Assembly: GCF_021044425.1 (NCBI RefSeq)
Contig: NZ_JAJNEC010000005.1
Coordinates: 806,001 to 870,000, forward strand
Direction of reading: 5' to 3'
DNA from: Niabella pedocola
GTDB taxonomy: Bacteria > Bacteroidota > Bacteroidia > Chitinophagales > Chitinophagaceae
DNA length: 64,000 bases
The translations under genes were made by a program, and so were the position numbers. Under the pieces are notes generated by a model, which did not search any database, was not told the DNA's origin, and saw nothing but the letters and a program-made list of their open reading frames with translations. Below are positions 36,623 through 45,214 of this stretch, piece after piece. Positions within the stretch are counted from its first letter, which is position 1; the number at the start of each line of letters is the position of its first letter.

Positions 36623-36664
36623 AAAAGCCCGGTGCGATTTAAGAATCGCACCGGGCTTTTTTTT
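36623..36664 (+). terminator. Strong terminator after ompA-like gene
   Basis: A 17-bp perfect stem (arms 36623-36639 and 36644-36660, core AGCCCGGTGCGATT) with a TAAG loop and a run of eight T. It starts 19 nt after the stop codon. Confidence 0.93.
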
Positions 36665-37828
36665 CAACAATTGTCTTTCCGTCCGCTGCAGATCAGTATC
36701 TTTCTTTCCTTTCAGCGTCTCCTGAAAGGGACGCTGAAAGCGCTATCATTATGATTTCTAATAGTTATCCGGTTCAGATGATAACGATGCATTAGACTTT
36801 TCCTTCCCGCAACGTCCCCTGCGGGAGACGTCACGGGAAAGAGCATTCGGCCGCTGCAGGTCTTAAAACCTGGCGGAGCTCAATTCCTTTTCCTTTCAGC
36901 GTCTCCTGAAAGGGACGCTGAACGTGCTGTCATTACGATTTCTATGGCTATTCCGTTCAGATGATTATAACGATACATTAGACTTTTCCTTCCCGCAACG
37001 TCCCCTGCGGGAGACGTCACGGGAAAGCGCATTGGCGGAGCTCAATTCCAAAGCATGGTTTATATCAACATGTCTCCTTTTCCTTTCAGCGTCTCCTGAA
37101 AGGGACGCTGAAAGTGCTATCATTACGATTTCTAATAGTTATCCGGTTCAGATGACTATAACGATGCGTTAAACGTTTCCTTTCAGCGTCTCCTGAAAAG
37201 GACGCTGAAAGCGCTATCATTACGATTTCTAATAGTTTTCCGGTTCAGATGATTTTTCCTTTTAGCGTCTCCTGAAAGGGACGCTGAAAGCGCTATCATT
37301 ACGATTTTTATGGCTATCCGGTTCAGATGATTATAACGATGCATTAGACTTTTCCTTCCCGCAACATCCCCTACGGGAGACCTCATGGGAAAGAGCATCC
37401 GGCCGCTGCAGGTCTTAAAACCTGGCGGGAGCTCAATTCCTTTTCCTTTCAGCGCCTCCTGAAAGGAACGCTGAACGTGCTATCATTACGATTTTTATGG
37501 CGATCCGGTTCAGATGATTATAACGGATGCGTTAGACTTTTCTTTCCCGCAACGTCCCCTGCGGGAGACGTCACGGGAAAGCGCATTGGCGGAGCTCAAT
37601 TCCAAAGCATGGTTTATATCAACATGTCTCTTTTTCCTTTCAGCGTCTCCTGAAAGGGACGCTGAAAGTGCTATCATTACGATTTCTAATAGTTTTCCGG
37701 TTCAGATGATTATAACGATGCATTAGACTTTTCCTTCCGCAACATCCGCTACGGGCGACGTTACGGCAAAGAGCATTCGGCCGCTGCAGGTTAAAAACCA
37801 GACAAGGTTGAAATTCCCAACCGACGGT
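36665..37828. repeat. REP-like palindrome array with 553-bp higher-order repeat
   Basis: Hairpin 1 (TTTCAGCGTC ... GACGCTGAAA) begins at 36710, 36894, 37084, 37181, 37261, 37447 and 37638. Hairpin 2 (TTCCCGCAACGTC ... GACGTCACGGGAA) lies between most of them. Basic unit about 187 bp; three units plus two truncated ones form a block that is repeated with an offset of 551-554 bp (36710 to 37261, 36894 to 37447, 37084 to 37638). Linkers carry ATCATTACGATTTCTA and CCGCTGCAGG. Small open frames at 36924-37172 and 37514-37726 are repeat artefacts. Confidence 0.9.
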
Positions 37829-38227
37829 TTATATCAGCGGCGTTTTACCGGAGTTCCGGTAATAGTCGATTTTTGAAACAAACATTGCCGCCATTTTCCC
37901 GGCCCTCCATTTGGCCTCATCCGCCTTCGATCCCTGGAAGCAAGCATCGATGGTTTGCCTCCAGATCCCTAACCAGGTATCAAAATGCTGCTGCGTTACC
38001 GGCAGCTTGGCATGCGGAGGAAAGGGACTTCCGAAATACGTATGATTGTCCAGCAGCACGGTTTCCCAAAACCGGTACATCTTTTCCAGATGCTGCGGCC
38101 ACTGGTCGCGGATGACGGCATCAAATATAGGCCCGATCTGTCCGTTTTCGCGAACCGATGTGTAAAACCGGTCAACCAGCAGCCGTATATCCGCTATTGT
38201 TGTAATATCGTTTTTCTGTTCTGTCAT
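37829..38227 (-). CDS. Group III truncated hemoglobin
   Basis: 132 aa, the normal size. Heme-binding 2-on-2 globin; features of group III are the N-terminal IRLLVDRFYTSVREN, the HLEKMYRFWETVLLDNHTYFGSPFPPHAKLPV stretch and the proximal His in QHFDTWLGIW (FDTWL is typical). Cytoplasmic O2/NO chemistry is expected. An Fe-S type Rrf2 regulator lies 190 bp upstream on the same strand, fitting NO or redox control, though no operator copy was found in the gap. Confidence 0.9.
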   Translation of the reverse strand: MTEQKNDITTIADIRLLVDRFYTSVRENGQIGPIFDAVIRDQWPQHLEKMYRFWETVLLDNHTYFGSPFPPHAKLPVTQQHFDTWLGIWRQTIDACFQGSKADEAKWRAGKMAAMFVSKIDYYRNSGKTPLI

Positions 38228-38415
38228 TGTTGATCATTGAAAGAGACGTGATCGCATCTTAGGTATTGCTGCCTGCAAAAACATGAACCATATCTACAGT
38301 GATAGGTTGTAGGATGTTGATGAACCGGATTAAAAACATTGCTAAAACCATAATCCCATCAAACCCCGTTCACATCCTTGCGCCGTAACACGTTCTTCGC
38401 TTCCCCTTTACTGAA

Positions 38416-38868
38416 TTAATTATTCATAAAGAAGTCGCTCCGTTTCAGAAAGGTTTCATTACGGTCGAGCTTGTCGATGAACGCGCCCAACTTTGCATGC
38501 TCCAGCATAGCCTGTACTTCCTTCCGTACTTTTTTGAACTTAAAATGGATCGGACAGGGATTGGTTTCCGAGCATTGTTTCAACCCCAGGCCACATCCCA
38601 GGAACAACTGATCACCATCCACGGCTGTTACAATATCTGCCAGGGACAGGTTCAGCGATGCCTTTTCCAGGTAAAATCCGCCGGCAGGTCCTTTCATGGA
38701 TGCTACCAGCCCTTTGCGGCTGAGTTCCTGGAGGATCTTGGCAATAAAATGCTCCGGAGCATCAATGCCTGTGGCGATCTGTTTAAATCCTACACGGCCT
38801 CCGTTGCGGGTGTGCTGCGCAATGTAGATCATCCCCCGTATTGCATATTCGCAGGTCTTTGAAAACAT
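38416..38868 (-). CDS. Rrf2-family Fe-S transcriptional regulator
   Basis: 150 aa. N-terminal winged HTH (MFSKTCEYAIRGMIYIAQ; APEHFIAKILQELSRKGLV; GPAGGFYLEK wing) and the three-Cys cluster loop C92-x6-C99-x5-C105, as in IscR and NsrR. It should bind a [2Fe-2S] or [4Fe-4S] cluster and sense NO, iron or redox state. A perfect 12-bp inverted repeat lies 24-51 bp upstream, overlapping its presumed promoter, so autoregulation is likely. Downstream is the truncated globin; divergent is a DUF488 gene. Whether it is an NsrR or IscR equivalent cannot be decided from sequence. Confidence 0.9.
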   Translation of the reverse strand: MFSKTCEYAIRGMIYIAQHTRNGGRVGFKQIATGIDAPEHFIAKILQELSRKGLVASMKGPAGGFYLEKASLNLSLADIVTAVDGDQLFLGCGLGLKQCSETNPCPIHFKFKKVRKEVQAMLEHAKLGAFIDKLDRNETFLKRSDFFMNN

Positions 38869-38875
38869 GTGACTG

Positions 38876-38883
38876 CAAAATTA
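38876..38883 (-). promoter_or_regulatory. Candidate -7 element of the Rrf2 gene
   Basis: The minus strand reads TAATTTTG, an exact fit to TAnnTTTG. It ends only 8 bases before the ATG, implying a very short or absent leader. The -33 position falls within the adjacent operator. Confidence 0.4.
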
Positions 38884-38891
38884 TCGCATTC

Positions 38892-38919
38892 TAATAAAAG
38901 ATAAAAATATCTTTTATTA
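38892..38919. promoter_or_regulatory. Perfect inverted repeat, likely Rrf2 operator
   Basis: TAATAAAAGATA (38892-38903) and TATCTTTTATTA (38908-38919) are exact reverse complements around AAAA. This is the only such 12-bp perfect palindrome seen in the divergent spacer, and it covers the -33 region for both directions (a TACCTTTA element for the plus strand lies at 38927-38934). Length and symmetry suit a dimeric Rrf2 regulator. Confidence 0.7.
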
Positions 38920-39005
38920 TTTTTTGTACCTTTAAGCAGCCGGTAATATCACATTCCGGATGAAGATTGGCCGGCAGACGTTTTGCTGCCGCATAAAATA
39001 GAAAA

Positions 39006-39359
39006 ATGCGTACCACCATTGCCATCAAAAGGATATATGCTCCCCCGTCCAAAAGCGACGGGCTGCGTATATTGGTGGATCGCCTCTGGCCGCGTGGCAT
39101 CAAAAAAGAAAATGCAGCTGTTGATGAATGGCAGAAGGAACTCGCACCCTCCACTGACTTACGGAAATGGTTCAATCATGATCCAGCAAAATGGGCGGGG
39201 TTTCAAAAAAAGTACAAAGAAGAATTAAGGCAAAACCCGGCACTGGAAGCGTTTTTAAAGCACCATACCGGCGTGCAGAAGATCACCCTGTTATTTGGGG
39301 CACGGGATGAGGAGCATAACCAGGCGGTGGTGTTGCGGGAAGTGTTGGAGCAACGCTGA
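39006..39359 (+). CDS. DUF488 family protein (YeaO-like)
   Basis: 117 aa. The family signature LVDRLWPRGIKKE and the WFNHDPAKWAGFQKKYKEEL segment are present, with a C-terminal ITLLFGARDEEHNQAVVLREVL. DUF488 proteins are small cytosolic proteins of undefined biochemical role. It is divergent from the Rrf2 regulator and shares the palindromic operator region, so it is probably part of that regulon. Confidence 0.88.
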   Translation: MRTTIAIKRIYAPPSKSDGLRILVDRLWPRGIKKENAAVDEWQKELAPSTDLRKWFNHDPAKWAGFQKKYKEELRQNPALEAFLKHHTGVQKITLLFGARDEEHNQAVVLREVLEQR

Positions 39360-39510
39360 GCAGCACTGGCACTATTTATTGCTCTTGCTTGCTTGGGGAA
39401 ACATGCAGACCGGGGAGACCATGGAATTGTTCCGGCGCTCAGATTTAACGTTACCGGTATACCCGCCGTCGCGGGTTGAATTTCGCTTCAAGCTTACAAG
39501 AGTTATAACC

Positions 39511-39552
39511 AACGCAGAATGCTAACGGCTGAAGACTGATAACTGAAAGCCT
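39511..39552. repeat. Heptamer array (about 6 units)
   Basis: Units in 7-bp phase such as ACGGCTG, AAGACTG, ATAACTG and AAAGCCT. Words overlap with the GCTGAA/TTCAGC members of the larger arrays. It abuts the 3' end of the glycosidase-like gene. Confidence 0.6.
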
Positions 39553-39557
39553 GCCAC

Positions 39558-42539
39558 CTACTGAATTATTAATAGCCAGCCTTTATTCTTTGCAACAGGT
39601 ATTTTTTCTCCCACCTTAAAGTTCCGGGCTTCCTGGAATTTTTTCACTGCCGGCGCTGTTATTGCCGCTTTTGCGGGATCGATGCCCAATTGTTTCCAAT
39701 CGATATTCAGGGAAACTTCTGTATCGGCTCCATCCCAGCTGGCGATGGACACCAGCGCTTTACCATTCTTTTTGTACACCGTAGCCTTTACTTTTGCATT
39801 GTCGGTTTTTACCGGGTTATTACGCACCCAATACCCGACCATTTGCGCGCCCTGTATTCCAAAATCATCCCAAAGCTTCCAGATGCCGGTAGGATCTGCA
39901 TTTTCCGTCCAGGGAATGCGACAGGTCATGCCGTATACCATTCCTCGCCAGGCATTGCCCCCGTCCTGCAACATCTCGCCCATCAGTCCGAAGGGAATCC
40001 CGCTTACTTCTGTTAAAAAGAAATCGGGACTGTTATTTTCATAATCGAAATATTCGCCAAACCAAAGCCGGTTCAGATAAGGGAAATGCTCCATATAAAG
40101 ATTGGCGCTGTTGATAAAGCCGTCGCTCTTGTTGTACTGATTGGCCGAATGCAGGTCAATAATACCGGGATGCCCGTTGGCCGTTAGCACTCTTTTGATC
40201 CGCTTCATGGTAATGCGGTCAAAGGCCACATCATCCAGGTAAATGCCATCAATACCCACATTTTTCGTAAGCCAGTTCATCCCTTCTACATAATAATTGT
40301 GCCAGCGGCTCATACCACTGTTAATAATAGCGGCATCCTTTACTTCCGGAACAAACCAGGCAGCTATATAATCCGATCCCACATGTTCCTGCAGCCAGCG
40401 GAATCCGCCGCCTTTGCCCGGTGAGTACACTTCATGCCCCAGGCTTCGCAATGGAAACAGTTCATATGCATGGTTCGACAACTCCCGTACGGTATTGTAT
40501 ATTTTTACTTTTAATCCGTTCTGATGCGCCTGGTCGATATAGCTTTTCATTTTCTGCCATTCAATAAACGGATAATTGATCCAGGGATTGATGGCATTGC
40601 CATGATGGATATTTACAACCGTGGCGCCAATATCTTTTATTTTGCTGATGCTGTCATAGCGGTGATAGAAACGAGTAGCCCACTGAAAATCGGTATTCAG
40701 CTGGTGAAAAGGTGTGATCAGCAGGTTGAAATTAAAGTAGAGGACATCTCCTTTTTTCATACTGCGGGCACCGGTATAATTATCCGCCAGGATCGACTTC
40801 CCTTTTTGTGCGATGATGATTCCGCCTTTGTTTTCATTGCCCCATGAAGCCGGCAGCAACAAGGGTTTTTGTAAATAGAAATTGGTATTCAGCGGGCGTA
40901 CATAATGCTCATCCCTGAGGGTATATTGCAAGCCGGCATTGACGGCACCTACCCAAACCCCATCCTGGTTTTTATGGGCTACATCCCATTTCCAGGAAAG
41001 ACTGTCCGGGCGGGCCCGGCCCTTTTCTCCCAACCCCATCAGGTACAAGGATGCTTCCGGGGTAAACGGAATGTGCAGGGTAATATTTTTAAAATCCACA
41101 TCCTGCAGCGCGGTTACCTTTACCTTGTATGAAAGGAAGCCGTCAAACTCCAGGGAGGCAGCCACATCCATTTGAAGCAGCGGATGTTTATTGGTGGTTT
41201 TCCAGGCAATGGTGCCGGGCGACTGTTCCGTATACTGCAGCATCCCGTTTTCAAATTTCAGGTCTTTACCATCGGAGCCGGTAAAATGAAAGTGGATGGG
41301 CTCGGTGATGATATTGTTCGGGGCCGCCTTTACACCCGTCATTTCTTCTGTAAAAAAGGTTTGGAGTTGCGCCGGAAAGCCAGAGGGGTCCACCGTTACG
41401 CGTCGTCCCAGCAGATCAATGGCATTATTCTTTAACACCAATGGTGTATAAGGGGCTATAACAGTATTCTCCTGTGCCAGGGAGGAATTCAGCCATTTTA
41501 AACGGGTCTGGTTCCAGGGAGCACCGGTATTCCCCTCTTTGGCCAGCGCCGGCAATACGGTTAGCTGCACCGGCACCTGGGTAGCTGCGGCACCTGCGGC
41601 AAGCACCTCCACGGTTCCTTTGTAAATGCCTGGCTTCGCATCGGCTGGGATATCTACTAAACACCAAAGGGGCTGCAGACTGTCCCGGGTTACATGTACG
41701 CTTTTTGTAAACCACTTCCCGGTATAATCCACGCCTTCGGTATTGATACAACTCATTCCGGAAGCCGGGATACGGTTTCCCTTTCCATCTTTCAGATCAG
41801 AGAAACGCAGTTTCACCTGATCCAGGTCCTTCAGCGCGTATACCGCCAGCTGAAAAGAATAATTTTCACCCCGCATTCCTTCGCCCTTAAACGTTTTTAC
41901 CGCACCCCGCTGCACCCAGCGGTAAGGCAGCTCTGCGAACATCTTAACCGGGTATTGCCGGTCTTCGGGAAACACCACATAATCCGTCCGCTGATATTTA
42001 GCCAGCAGTGCGCGGGTTTCGGCGGCGGTAGCGGTAACCTCCATGGGGTAAAAACTGTTAAAGGCATCACTCGACTCGATGGCTACTACGGGTGCATTTA
42101 CGGAAAGCCGGGCGGGAAGGGTATTGAGCCAGGTGTCTGCCGCAGTATTTTCCGGCTTCAGATAGGTTACCGTAGGATAGTTGGGAGACCCGGAATTTTT
42201 AGAAACGAGGTAATACAGGTAGTACTGGCCTTTGCCGGAAACCGGCTCAAAAAGAACCGTGCCTTTTTCATTGCTGACCGCTGCTACTTTTACATTGGTA
42301 ATTTTTGCACCGGTCCGGGCATCCTGTACGATGATCCTTTTCGACGCGGGGTCTGCATCCCTTCTTCTCCACACTACCTCCGCTTTGGCTATGTTGCCGG
42401 ATCCGTTAAACTGTACCACCACGCGGTGATCGCCCAGTGAATCGGTGTTCCAGCTACTGCTTCCGGATCTGTATTTAACCGGTTGAGCATTCAGCATATT
42501 TACAACAAGAACCGTCAGTATTAAAAGTACATATTTCAT
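39558..42539 (-). CDS. Secreted glycoside-hydrolase-like protein (GH123/DUF6067-like)
   Basis: About 993 aa from ATG 42539, with a signal peptide (YVLLILTVLVVNMLNAQ). The N-terminal half is beta-rich (about 20-560, with KPGIYKGTVEV as in carbohydrate-enzyme beta domains), and a TIM-barrel-like domain follows (about 600-900): NGLKVKIYNTVRELSNHAYE, VGIDGIYLDDVAFDR, GHPGIIDLHSAN and LWFGEYFDYENNSPDFFLTEVSGIPFGLMGE. The DGIYLDD and FGEYFDYEN stretches carry the acidic residues expected of a glycosidase. It looks like the proteins annotated as DUF6067 or GH123-like; substrate unknown. It stands alone, without SusC/SusD. Confidence 0.75.
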   Translation of the reverse strand: MKYVLLILTVLVVNMLNAQPVKYRSGSSSWNTDSLGDHRVVVQFNGSGNIAKAEVVWRRRDADPASKRIIVQDARTGAKITNVKVAAVSNEKGTVLFEPVSGKGQYYLYYLVSKNSGSPNYPTVTYLKPENTAADTWLNTLPARLSVNAPVVAIESSDAFNSFYPMEVTATAAETRALLAKYQRTDYVVFPEDRQYPVKMFAELPYRWVQRGAVKTFKGEGMRGENYSFQLAVYALKDLDQVKLRFSDLKDGKGNRIPASGMSCINTEGVDYTGKWFTKSVHVTRDSLQPLWCLVDIPADAKPGIYKGTVEVLAAGAAATQVPVQLTVLPALAKEGNTGAPWNQTRLKWLNSSLAQENTVIAPYTPLVLKNNAIDLLGRRVTVDPSGFPAQLQTFFTEEMTGVKAAPNNIITEPIHFHFTGSDGKDLKFENGMLQYTEQSPGTIAWKTTNKHPLLQMDVAASLEFDGFLSYKVKVTALQDVDFKNITLHIPFTPEASLYLMGLGEKGRARPDSLSWKWDVAHKNQDGVWVGAVNAGLQYTLRDEHYVRPLNTNFYLQKPLLLPASWGNENKGGIIIAQKGKSILADNYTGARSMKKGDVLYFNFNLLITPFHQLNTDFQWATRFYHRYDSISKIKDIGATVVNIHHGNAINPWINYPFIEWQKMKSYIDQAHQNGLKVKIYNTVRELSNHAYELFPLRSLGHEVYSPGKGGGFRWLQEHVGSDYIAAWFVPEVKDAAIINSGMSRWHNYYVEGMNWLTKNVGIDGIYLDDVAFDRITMKRIKRVLTANGHPGIIDLHSANQYNKSDGFINSANLYMEHFPYLNRLWFGEYFDYENNSPDFFLTEVSGIPFGLMGEMLQDGGNAWRGMVYGMTCRIPWTENADPTGIWKLWDDFGIQGAQMVGYWVRNNPVKTDNAKVKATVYKKNGKALVSIASWDGADTEVSLNIDWKQLGIDPAKAAITAPAVKKFQEARNFKVGEKIPVAKNKGWLLIIQ

Positions 42540-42865
42540 TTGCGTGACTTTGGTCAAACAAATCTAAAAAAAATGCCGTACCACCCACCGTTCTTTTTTG
42601 CGCAACCGATTGTATAGAAGCCACGGAGGTACTGGATGTTTATAATGCAGGCCACAAAGGCACAAAAACTCAAAGAGACACGAATCGCTTTTTGCAGTTA
42701 TTTTTCAGGGAGCAGCGACGGGCTTCTTTATTGATATAATCGTTTGTAGGGAAGCCACTGAAGCATTGGTTTATAATACAGGCCGCAAAGGCGCCAGGCC
42801 TCAAAGAACTACAAAGAAATTCCTTCGTGTCTCTTCGAGCCTTCGCGCCTTCGTGGCATCCTCGC
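42540..42865. repeat. Spacer with a 134-bp direct repeat
   Basis: No gene. GAAGCC-AC-GA-G--...-TTTATAAT-CAGGCC-CAAAGGC occurs from 42617 and again from 42751. The right end (42826-42860) is another copy of the dispersed 'cttcgcgccttcgtggca' repeat that recurs next to 3' ends in this window. Confidence 0.6.
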
Positions 42866-45214
42866 TTATTTTTTATTTACAAAATCCCGCAGGTAAGAGC
42901 AGCGTGTAAGGGTTTCCTTGTAAAACCGGGTACCACCATATTCTTTTTGATATTGCGCAAAAAGCGGATTTTTTTTGAATGCCTGGTAATAGGCTTTTAC
43001 TTTTTGCTCGTACAGGTCATAGTTGTAATTAAAATCCTCGTATTGCGGTTTGCGTAACTCCTTCTGACGGCACCGGGCGGCCATAAACAGGCATTTTGCC
43101 CTCAGTTCTGCATCCGCCGCAAGTTGCCCGGCTTTTTCAAAATAGTTTTTAGCCTTAAAGCAGCCGTAATAATCTTTTTCAAATGCACCGGCTTTTGAAG
43201 GAACCAGGTAGCCATCGGAACCGCTTCTGAAATAGGTTGCCAGCTCCCATGCATAGCCATAATACGTGATATTATAGTAGCCAAGGCCCAACTGGTACAG
43301 CGCCTCCGCATCCCCCTGCTTCGCAAGCAGGGCTTTCATCTTCCGGGCGTAAGCGAGTTTTGTGGTGGTTACCTTATCTCCCGGCAACCGTTCCTCCCGG
43401 TCATACAACAGTTCCTTAAACGGATCTTTTTCAATGAGCTTATTCTCTTCCTTTTCGAACCAGCCGATGGCCTTGTCATAATCATAAGTTCGCAGGTATG
43501 CGGTACCGATATAGTCTGCCACATCCTTGCGGTCGAGCGTATTAATACCCAGGAGGAACGATTCAAAAGACGAGAACCCTTTACCGGTAAGAAACCCGTA
43601 TAAAGCCGTTGCCTGCGGAATGCTAAAAGAATCCCGCACATAATTAATGGCGGTTGGGTATACCCAGTTGGTTTTATCGGCCGCTCCATATGCCAGCATC
43701 ATCCGGTTTACATCGTTCTGCGCCGCATAACGTGCTGCCAATACATCAATCATTACATTTTTAAAAAAGCTGGTCCACTGGTCCTGCTCGGGATCGCTTT
43801 CCGAACGTTGTTGCGCGCCGTTTGCTTTTTTCCAAAGCCATTGCAGGGAGGGCAGTATCTTTTGCTCCGCGGCCGCATCCATGCGTGTACTTTCATTAAT
43901 GGCCACCAGCAGGTTTGTCAGCATCCACTGGTCGTCCAGCCTCGGGGAACGCTTCATTTTTTTTGCCGCTGCCAGGAAACGGTTGGCATTCTTATAATCC
44001 TTCAGCATACAGGAAATATAAGCCGCGCCGATCGGGTACAACGCCTGCTCCCCGTATTGCCTATTACCCGAAAGGTCCTCCAGTATTTTTACAAAGGCAT
44101 TTAAAGTTACTGTTTCTGCTTCCGGTAAAGTTCCCGGCGTGGCAAAGATACCGCTCTGTTTGGCAGGGGGCAGGCTCATTCCAAACCCATGCAGAAAGGC
44201 CATTTCAATCTTATTGATTTCGCGCACCACCAGCGTAGGCATGATATCCATACCGGGATTGAGCCGGTGGATCTCTGCCAACGTGGCCACATCCGGGTCG
44301 TCGTTCCCCAAACTGTACAGGGCCAGCATACCCGCTTTTTCCTGGTTGTTTTTACAAAGTGTGAGATACGCGCTCCTGAACCGGTCATCTCTTGGTACCG
44401 CCCATGCGAAGCTGTTAAAGTTTGCGATCTTCTTTATATTGGTTGCATTAAAAGCCTGGGAAAAGATATATGCCGCTTCCGGTTTTCGGTCAAGCTGGTA
44501 AAACGCGCCTGCCTTTAATCCCAGGCTCATTAGTTGCAGTACACCCGGCGTTGGGTTGCCGCTTACCAGCTCATCATAGTACCGTACCGCATCCGCATAC
44601 TGATGATTGTAATGCGCCAGTCGCACTACCTGGTAACCATATTTCAATTGAAATAAGGGTGATTTTGCCGCTTTGTATAACTGCAATCCATTTTTTAGTA
44701 ACCCGTTCATCTTTATACTATCCCTGGGGGTGGCATCCCAGCTGTTGTACTCCTTGGTAACATAAGGTTCCACCTGCTTTGCGTACATCAGGTACCCCAG
44801 CGCCTCCAGGTCTTTATGCTCCAGGAAAAAACGGGTCATTCCGTTGTTCTTCACCGAATCCGGTACAGCCAGGGGTTTTCCGTTTTCGAGGTGATAATAC
44901 AAATTGACCAGGTCTTTCCGGTCGAATTGCATCACAAATGCATGGGCATCTTTTTGTGTGGCCTGCTCCTTTGTAAACAGGCTCCACTCCTTTACCAGGG
45001 CTTCAGCAGTAGTGGGCCATTCTTCATCATCTCTTAAAAACTGCAGATCGGCAAAATAGAAGGGTGCATATACCGGTGTTTCCGCCGCATATTTGTTAAA
45101 AAAAGATGTAAATGAACTATAGGCGTCCTCTACATCTGCGCAGCTAAAAATATTATTGGGAATGGCAAGGAATATACAGCTAATACAGGCTGTTATAGAT
45201 GCTTTCCATTTCAT
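42866..45214 (-). CDS. Large secreted helical-repeat protein, unknown function
   Basis: 782 aa with a signal peptide (CISCIFLAIPNNIFSCADVEDA; an SC site could be a lipobox). The rest is helical and rich in Tyr, Ala and Leu, with TPR-like pairs (AVRYYDELVSGNPTPGVLQL; AAYIFSQAFNATN; EALYQLGLGYYNITYYGYAW; CFKAKNYFEKAGQLAADAEL). No catalytic motif seen. It starts inside the last 35 bp of the upstream lipoprotein gene, so the two are coupled. The family seems to be conserved in Bacteroidota but without described role. Confidence 0.75.
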   Translation of the reverse strand: MKWKASITACISCIFLAIPNNIFSCADVEDAYSSFTSFFNKYAAETPVYAPFYFADLQFLRDDEEWPTTAEALVKEWSLFTKEQATQKDAHAFVMQFDRKDLVNLYYHLENGKPLAVPDSVKNNGMTRFFLEHKDLEALGYLMYAKQVEPYVTKEYNSWDATPRDSIKMNGLLKNGLQLYKAAKSPLFQLKYGYQVVRLAHYNHQYADAVRYYDELVSGNPTPGVLQLMSLGLKAGAFYQLDRKPEAAYIFSQAFNATNIKKIANFNSFAWAVPRDDRFRSAYLTLCKNNQEKAGMLALYSLGNDDPDVATLAEIHRLNPGMDIMPTLVVREINKIEMAFLHGFGMSLPPAKQSGIFATPGTLPEAETVTLNAFVKILEDLSGNRQYGEQALYPIGAAYISCMLKDYKNANRFLAAAKKMKRSPRLDDQWMLTNLLVAINESTRMDAAAEQKILPSLQWLWKKANGAQQRSESDPEQDQWTSFFKNVMIDVLAARYAAQNDVNRMMLAYGAADKTNWVYPTAINYVRDSFSIPQATALYGFLTGKGFSSFESFLLGINTLDRKDVADYIGTAYLRTYDYDKAIGWFEKEENKLIEKDPFKELLYDREERLPGDKVTTTKLAYARKMKALLAKQGDAEALYQLGLGYYNITYYGYAWELATYFRSGSDGYLVPSKAGAFEKDYYGCFKAKNYFEKAGQLAADAELRAKCLFMAARCRQKELRKPQYEDFNYNYDLYEQKVKAYYQAFKKNPLFAQYQKEYGGTRFYKETLTRCSYLRDFVNKK

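Noticed and set aside
36924..37726. Two similar 70-82 aa frames with shared sequence
   Set aside because: They are two copies of the same repeat unit read in the same frame, not a gene family.
36710..37800. CRISPR array
   Set aside because: Repeats are 80-190 bp apart with conserved linkers, not short repeats with unique spacers, and no cas genes are near.
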